A model generated the notes under the pieces. The model did not search any database, was not told the origin of the DNA, and worked only from the letters and a program-made list of their open reading frames with translations. Shown here one piece after another: positions 7,101 through 10,587 of a stretch of DNA of 10,587 nt. Origin of the DNA: an uncultured Clostridia bacterium (GTDB taxonomy: Bacteria; Bacillota; Clostridia; Christensenellales; UBA1242); assembly GCA_937891595.1 (NCBI GenBank), contig CALATF010000080.1, forward strand, positions 1 through 10,587. The letters are read 5' to 3'. Positions within the stretch are counted from its first letter, which is position 1. The number at the start of each line of letters is the position of its first letter. Made by a program: the position numbers and the translations under genes.

Positions 7101-9193
7101 TTACCCGAAAGCTTATAACCTATAGTAGGAATATTTTCGCCATATAAACAAGATTGAGAACTTCTAGGAGTTACTATTAAATCTTTTTTAGTTATACTAA
7201 TTTTAGCTGAGCCTAAAACTGTATTAAAGCTATTAGCTTCTATTTTAAAGTATATTGTATAATCACCTGCATTTTTACAAACTGGATGAGTTATTGACCA
7301 TGCATCTTGTTCAGTCAATCTGTAATAAACATTAGTATTTGGTGTTACAACATCTATATTAATAGTTTTGTTATTCCCGTCATAAGTACTTGTTACATTT
7401 TCAACTGAGTATTCAATATCACCTAATTCATATTGCGTTTGAACAATCATAGGCATTATAAAATCTGTTTCCTGAGTAAAACTTAATGTATAGCCTTCAA
7501 CATTTGCAGATAAATAGGTATAATTATAAGGTTGAAAAGATTCTGAACCTTCTTTGTTATCGAAGAATACAAAAGAGAACCTTTCTTCAACTGACATATA
7601 AACAACAAAGAAATCACCTTTCAAATTAGAATAACTGTCTTTTGATAATTCAACAGTATAATAGCCTGTTTGATTAGATGAAAAAACAGTATTATTATTA
7701 CTATCTTTAACTTTTTTTGCATTTGAAAAGTTGCTTTTTAATGTTTTATTTATTAGCGAATTAGTAGACACATCATCTTCTGTTAAATTATCTTGTATGT
7801 AAAGTTCAAACTTACTACCTTCAGATGTAACATATGTAGGAACTTTAATTCTACTAATAAATTGATTATCTACATCAGTAATTTTATATATATTCGCAAA
7901 GATAATTGGTTGAACATAACTTAAACCATTACCAAAGCTAAACCCCTTACCATGTTCATCATCAAAATATGTCATTAATTCATTTTCATATTTAAGCCCT
8001 GACATATTGTTATAGGAAATGCTGTTATCTAATGTTTTGCCTACCCTAACAAAACCATTAATATTATCTTCAATAGTTAAATCATCATATAAAATATAAC
8101 AAAAACCCTTAACGCCAAAATCTGTGCCGTGAGAATTTTGTGCAATATAAGCACCTTTATGTTCTACTATTTCACCATTAATAGTTTCTCTATAAATAAA
8201 GTCATCATCCCAACCAACAAGGGTTACCATATGATTTGTAGTTGTAACAGAATCATTATAATAAACGGTATAATTTTCTAATAAATATGATTTATGATAA
8301 TAGATTGAGGCTGTTACGGCACCATATGTTTTAATATGGTTTTTAATTGAAAGTCTTAAATTGTTTTTCCTTTCTAATTTTTCACTTTCTGTTAATGAAG
8401 ATAAGTTATTTATTTTTGTTCTTGAAGGATAAGAAAAAGATTCTAAAACATTAAACCCAGCAAATTCTGCGGAAGACAAATAATTAGTCTTATAATAATC
8501 TGTAACTAAAACATCACTATCCCAAAAAGAATTATTTGCATTATCTTTTGAATAATTTTCGTTTTCTTGTTCATTTACAGGTCCGCCATTAGCTGCGAGA
8601 TATTCTAAAGCAAGCTCAAATATTCCACCGCCAACGGTGCTAAAGTTTTCATTTCTATTTTGCACTAAAGCACTATATGCTAAATGCAATTCTGAAAAGT
8701 TTAATTTATCACTACTATTAACTAAACCACTTTTATAAATAGTAGATTCAAGAGCAGATAAAGTGGCAAATGACCAACAAATACCCGCCCCACTTTGGTT
8801 TCCAACGTTATAATTTAAGTTCTCATAATTATTAGCATTTTGTAATGAAAAATTATTTAAAAACAAACTATTTAATTTATATAAAGAATATTCTGTAGGA
8901 ATTGAACTTTGGTCTATTGAATTATACAAATCACTATTAAGCAAAGCTTCATATTCTATTTGATTTTTATTTGAAAGTAGAGTGTTTTGTTGATTTTGCA
9001 TAGAATAGCTTAAACTTTCAACATTTTCATCTTCATAACTATAATTATAATCTAAATTAATTTCTTTTTTAGGCTTTAAATTAGATGATATTATGCCAAA
9101 AGGAATAAATGCTAGCATAATTACAGCAAAAATAAAAGGCATAATTTTTAAATTAGTGAAATACTTTTTTACCCTATTGCTCAAATTGCTCAT
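4163..9193 (-). CDS. Giant cell-surface papain-like (C1A) cysteine protease with MBG and InlB-type repeats
   Basis: A 1676-residue surface protein with a predicted C1A endopeptidase at its N-terminal side. Order: cationic N-terminus with a hydrophobic anchor (residues 17-37, no clear cleavage site); Asn-rich linker; papain-like domain (about 110-380) with the oxyanion Gln133, nucleophile Cys139 in GICWSFA, His321 in NHMVTLVGWD and Asn353 in QNSHG, so the catalytic set is complete; a region (about 381-590) whose position suits the lectin-like domain that often follows clostridial C1A proteases; about eight MBG/YDG-type beta repeats (595-1268); InlB-type repeats (about 1270-1628), the clearest at 1340-1410 with YNTNGG, GWYT and LYAKW; a membrane helix (1632-1655); and a basic tail. 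There is no LPXTG motif. Substrate is unknown; host or dietary glycoproteins are a guess. The start at 9193 is preferred because it has an AGGGG ribosome site and the promoter lies just upstream. An in-frame ATG at 9265 would lie upstream of that promoter. Confidence 0.92.
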   Translation of the reverse strand: MSNLSNRVKKYFTNLKIMPFIFAVIMLAFIPFGIISSNLKPKKEINLDYNYSYEDENVESLSYSMQNQQNTLLSNKNQIEYEALLNSDLYNSIDQSSIPTEYSLYKLNSLFLNNFSLQNANNYENLNYNVGNQSGAGICWSFATLSALESTIYKSGLVNSSDKLNFSELHLAYSALVQNRNENFSTVGGGIFELALEYLAANGGPVNEQENENYSKDNANNSFWDSDVLVTDYYKTNYLSSAEFAGFNVLESFSYPSRTKINNLSSLTESEKLERKNNLRLSIKNHIKTYGAVTASIYYHKSYLLENYTVYYNDSVTTTNHMVTLVGWDDDFIYRETINGEIVEHKGAYIAQNSHGTDFGVKGFCYILYDDLTIEDNINGFVRVGKTLDNSISYNNMSGLKYENELMTYFDDEHGKGFSFGNGLSYVQPIIFANIYKITDVDNQFISRIKVPTYVTSEGSKFELYIQDNLTEDDVSTNSLINKTLKSNFSNAKKVKDSNNNTVFSSNQTGYYTVELSKDSYSNLKGDFFVVYMSVEERFSFVFFDNKEGSESFQPYNYTYLSANVEGYTLSFTQETDFIMPMIVQTQYELGDIEYSVENVTSTYDGNNKTINIDVVTPNTNVYYRLTEQDAWSITHPVCKNAGDYTIYFKIEANSFNTVLGSAKISITKKDLIVTPRSSQSCLYGENIPTIGYKLSGNVLGETPAFSGRIFVNVNTDCPNVGEYAYDSTFELKDNGNFKASNYNLIFKTVDDNSNNIYFEITPRQLYVTPLKSTKTYGEDDSEIKYTYSNNFNSEEPVFLGSLNRIVGENVGLYNAVNNLTLEDNLSTGFLKDNYKIVLINYQNVFEITKRDLIITPKKDYEKIYTQQQDPTFEYSYSNVVGNEIPSFIGSLSRELGLDVGKYAITLGTLTAVDNGDFLADNYVLKLSDKTAYLSISYGEITGCSVENIVVTYNGYEHKVNPVCDIDDVQLFFSLDNNSWQSEEISFKDVGTYQVYTKFSKKNFVDVVVSSNVTIYTASLTIIPESNQSYVYGENYNILYTYSKNVSNETPSFAGNLVAKNKNVGTTTITRDNNFTVQNNGNFKVSNYTINFIENVSIQITQRTLIIEPTANQHRMYDGTNNTPNLTFKFQNLARDEVACYDGYLSRVAGSNAGEYEFDISNIELKDSLDNLFKASNYILQLDNTNKFIIDKANITITVDNKSSLYTDPVVNEFTCQISGDYVSDDNLNIEYNCIVNEQTKKGDYDITASAHNDNYNITIINAIYSVRYKFFTVSFVVLDEVIAEVLVEHFSKIDKTKIPQAYITGYNFNAWKEGYAVVNWDERIFEQDAVITADFTLTEYFVQYNTNGGIISELATKVFYCTTPTFNLLQPTKEGHVFKGWYTASDFSGQQITQVLMGTSNNVILYAKWQINTYTATIPSLVGGRVVLKQQNNIEYNNSLVFDVELDYAYNKSYTNLQVFVCWLNNGEVAQVEKNIEGLFEVKNVKDNFDIVVENIKLNKYIITFLADNNLVNNIEVEHGKDLLSKDMPKIPMENKQNYNQQAPYWEISNLNNITNDQIINAVYIPNVYDVIFKMEDGKEFKTSVTYGENVSYDFLKESYDLNMFEYFEFDSSIKDISQNTIINVQIKSNIYILYIVLAILGGIIVLVSTVVIIKKVKRRKFDWWNYAKPPKGKL
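4961..5176 (-). repeat. Canonical InlB-type (Listeria-Bacteroides) repeat in the surface protease
   Basis: Residues 1340-1411 show the family marks: Y-V-Q-Y-N-T-N-G-G at the start, a central F-K-G-W-Y-T, and L-Y-A-K-W at the end. Degenerate copies flank it at about 1270-1337 (with FNAWKEG), 1413-1496, 1500-1567 and 1570-1628. Confidence 0.85.
5390..7411 (-). repeat. Tandem MBG/YDG-type beta-repeat array inside the surface protease
   Basis: Translated residues 595-1268 fall into about eight units of 75-92 residues: YDG-type 595-668, MBG-type 671-762, 764-850 and 851-937, YDG-type 941-1017, MBG-type 1018-1101 and 1103-1191, and a short divergent unit 1192-1268. Recurring marks are SVEN..TY.G at YDG-unit starts, and ITP/IIP, YGE, ETPSF.G and NF..SNY in MBG units. 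Unit edges are by eye. The role is probably that of a stalk or spacer holding the enzyme away from the membrane. Confidence 0.75.
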
Positions 9194-9195
9194 AC

Positions 9196-9203
9196 TTCCC
9201 CTT
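9196..9203 (-). promoter_or_regulatory. Ribosome-binding site that fixes the protease start
   Basis: Minus-strand AAGGGGAA ends two bases before the ATG at 9193. It resembles the AGGGGGAA before the lipoprotein gene. No comparable site was noted before the more upstream in-frame ATG at 9265. Confidence 0.7.
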
Positions 9204-9224
9204 TTACATACAAATATATATTTA

Positions 9225-9253
9225 AGTATATATTTACTAACAATTTTAGTCAA
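9225..9253 (-). promoter_or_regulatory. Sigma-A promoter of the surface protease gene
   Basis: Minus-strand TTGACT (9248-9253, five of six consensus bases), a 17-base spacer, then TATACT (9225-9230, five of six). The start point would be near 9218, giving a leader of about 25 bases that contains the ribosome site. It lies downstream of the ATPase terminator, so the protease has its own transcript. Confidence 0.8.
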
Positions 9254-9341
9254 CTTTTTAAGCACTTTTCAAATGTGTAAATGATATTTATAAGTAGGTA
9301 AATTATGGGTATTTTTACTTTTACTTAAATTATAAATAAAC

Positions 9342-9373
9342 AAAAAAGACTTTAATTAACTAAAGTCTTTTTT
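9342..9373 (-). terminator. Intrinsic terminator of the V/A-type ATPase operon
   Basis: A 13-base perfect stem (arms 9361-9373 and 9342-9354) with a six-base loop and terminal T-tract, 22 bases after the subunit D stop on the minus strand. It ends the ATPase operon before the protease promoter. The plus strand also gives a valid hairpin, but no plus-strand gene ends nearby. Confidence 0.85.
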
Positions 9374-9395
9374 AATAATTAAAAAAAAATTAATA

Positions 9396-10028
9396 CTAAG
9401 CATTTCTTTTTTCAATAGAAGATTTAACTTTTATAAGTCTTATTCTAGAAGCCCTATCATTTTCTTCTATTTTCATTGAGATGTATTTAATAGTTTCAAT
9501 TAATTGTGGAATCATAACAAATTCAAGAGCATTTACACGCCTTTTTGCCCTTTCTATTTCACCTGCTAAAACTTGACATGTTTTTTCAAGGCTTGCAAGC
9601 TTCATAATTTTTGGCATGGTTTCTTTAAGATTTTTAACTAAAATATCTAATTCTGCATTAGTTTTTAAATAAGAATATGGCAAGTTCCTTTCACCATTAT
9701 CACTTAAAGTAATATCTGGTGTTGCAACATTCATTATTGATTTTTCTCCATAAATAGTGGTAAAAGCCTGACAAGGAAAAGCAAATAATGACATTACTTC
9801 TTTACTAGACATATAAGCTTTAGATATACAAAACTGTTTTAAAACATTTCTTATTTCTTCTTCAATACTCTTTCTTAAAGAATAATTTTCCTTTACAAGC
9901 GATGAAAAACGTCTAACCATTTCATCTGTTTTATCTTTAAGAAGTTTATGTCCCCTTTGTGCAATTTTCAAACGCGATTTTAATGTTTTTAATTGCATAC
10001 GTGTAGGATTTACATTAAGTCTTGCCAT
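9396..10028 (-). CDS. ntpD: V/A-type ATP synthase subunit D
   Basis: A 210-residue protein, typical in length for this family. Subunit D is the coiled-coil central shaft that turns inside the A3B3 head of the V/A-type (Na+ or H+) ATPase and links it to the membrane rotor. Seen here: the conserved opening (N-P-T-R-M at residues 7-11, then L-K-x-x-L-K), a long charged N-terminal helix to about residue 70, a variable middle, and a C-terminal helix (about 145-200) that includes the family-typical R-R-V-N-A-L-E at residues 164-170. These two helices form the shaft. The ATG at 10028 follows AAAAGGAAG, six bases away. The gene lies 30 bases after subunit B and is last in the operon, the usual B-D order. 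Also named atpD in V/A-type nomenclature, not to be confused with F-type beta. Confidence 0.95.
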   Translation of the reverse strand: MARLNVNPTRMQLKTLKSRLKIAQRGHKLLKDKTDEMVRRFSSLVKENYSLRKSIEEEIRNVLKQFCISKAYMSSKEVMSLFAFPCQAFTTIYGEKSIMNVATPDITLSDNGERNLPYSYLKTNAELDILVKNLKETMPKIMKLASLEKTCQVLAGEIERAKRRVNALEFVMIPQLIETIKYISMKIEENDRASRIRLIKVKSSIEKRNA

Positions 10029-10058
10029 TATGTTCTTCCTTTTAAAATCGACTTTTTA

Positions 10059-10587
10059 TTAATCTTTTTTCTTTAAATATTTTTCAATATACTCTACTCT
10101 TATACGTTTTAGTTCTCCAACTGGAAGCATAGATAATAATTCCCAACCTATGTTTAAAGTATCTTCAATACTTCTGTTTTCTTCATAACCTTGATTGATA
10201 TATCTTTTTTCAAACTCTACAGCAAATTTTGCAAAAATTTTATCACTATCTGTTAAAGCAGATTCACCTAATATGGCTGCTAGTTCTTTAGCTTCTTTAC
10301 CTCTTGCATAAGAAGCAAATAGTTGGTTCATAGTATCGCTGTGGTCTTCACGTGTTTTATTCTTTCCTATACCCTTATCTTTTAAACGAGATAGCGAAGG
10401 CAAAACATCTATAGGAGGATTAATTCCCTTTTTATATAATTCACGTGATAAAATAATTTGGCCTTCAGTTATATAACCTGTTAAGTCAGGGATAGGGTGA
10501 GTTTTATCATCTTCAGGCATTGTTAGTATAGGTATTTGAGTAATTGAACCTTGTTTACCTTTAATTCTTCCTGCCCTTTCATACAAT
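10059..10587 (-). CDS. ntpB: V/A-type ATP synthase subunit B, C-terminal part only
   Basis: The last 176 or so residues of the non-catalytic nucleotide-binding subunit of the A3B3 head; the family is about 460 residues, so the first 60 percent lies off the right edge. The visible text opens at YERAGRI and carries the family motifs ITQIPILTMPEDDKTHPIPD, GYITEGQI, PSLSRLKDKGIG and KTREDH, followed by the helical C-terminal domain. The frame stays open to the edge. The first in-frame TTG at 10586 is an internal Leu codon, not a start. The short spacing to subunit D shows that they share a transcript. Subunit A would be expected next, beyond the edge. Confidence 0.95.
   Translation of the reverse strand, partial: LYERAGRIKGKQGSITQIPILTMPEDDKTHPIPDLTGYITEGQIILSRELYKKGINPPIDVLPSLSRLKDKGIGKNKTREDHSDTMNQLFASYARGKEAKELAAILGESALTDSDKIFAKFAVEFEKRYINQGYEENRSIEDTLNIGWELLSMLPVGELKRIRVEYIEKYLKKKD

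Noticed and set aside
5390..7411. Tandem repetition considered as a CRISPR array or mobile element.
   Set aside because: The repeats are divergent, coding, in frame and protein-domain sized.
9254..9341. Possible small gene or RNA between the ATPase terminator and the protease promoter.
   Set aside because: Only AT-rich sequence without a stable hairpin or credible reading frame.

Overview
The window is AT-rich DNA from what looks like an anaerobic, fermentative, Gram-positive-type bacterium, most likely an uncultured low-GC Clostridia-like gut Firmicute. This is inferred from a pyruvate:ferredoxin oxidoreductase, a V/A-type ATPase, a Gram-positive lipobox, sigma-A-type promoters, G-rich Shine-Dalgarno sites, U-tract terminators, and a surface protein built from MBG and InlB-type repeats. 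The species cannot be named from the sequence alone.

Layout: (1) Bases 2-2941 (+) hold the C-terminal four-fifths or so of pyruvate:ferredoxin oxidoreductase, cut by the left edge. (2) A hairpin at 2972-3006 lies between this gene and the convergent minus-strand gene 3030-3971, which encodes an unrecognised lipoprotein. (3) The 190-base gap upstream of the lipoprotein holds two hairpin terminators and a striking promoter: TTGACA and AATAAT separated by a spacer that contains an uninterrupted run of 11 G. (4) Bases 4163-9193 (-) encode a 1676-residue surface protein: membrane anchor, papain-like (C1A) cysteine protease, putative lectin-like domain, about eight MBG-type repeats, InlB-type repeats, and a C-terminal membrane helix. 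It has its own sigma-A promoter at 9225-9253. (5) Bases 9396-10587 (-) hold the end of a V/A-type ATPase operon: subunit D complete and subunit B cut by the right edge, closed by a terminator at 9342-9373.

How the parts fit: the oxidoreductase and the ATPase are core energy genes. Between them sits a two-gene surface block (giant protease and lipoprotein). Each surface gene has its own promoter and is insulated by terminators. The most notable signal is the poly-G tract inside the lipoprotein promoter. It has the layout of a phase-variable promoter, in which slippage of the tract changes the -35/-10 spacing and so the level of transcription. No RNA genes, CRISPR arrays or insertion sequences were seen, and there is no gap of more than 300 bases without a gene.
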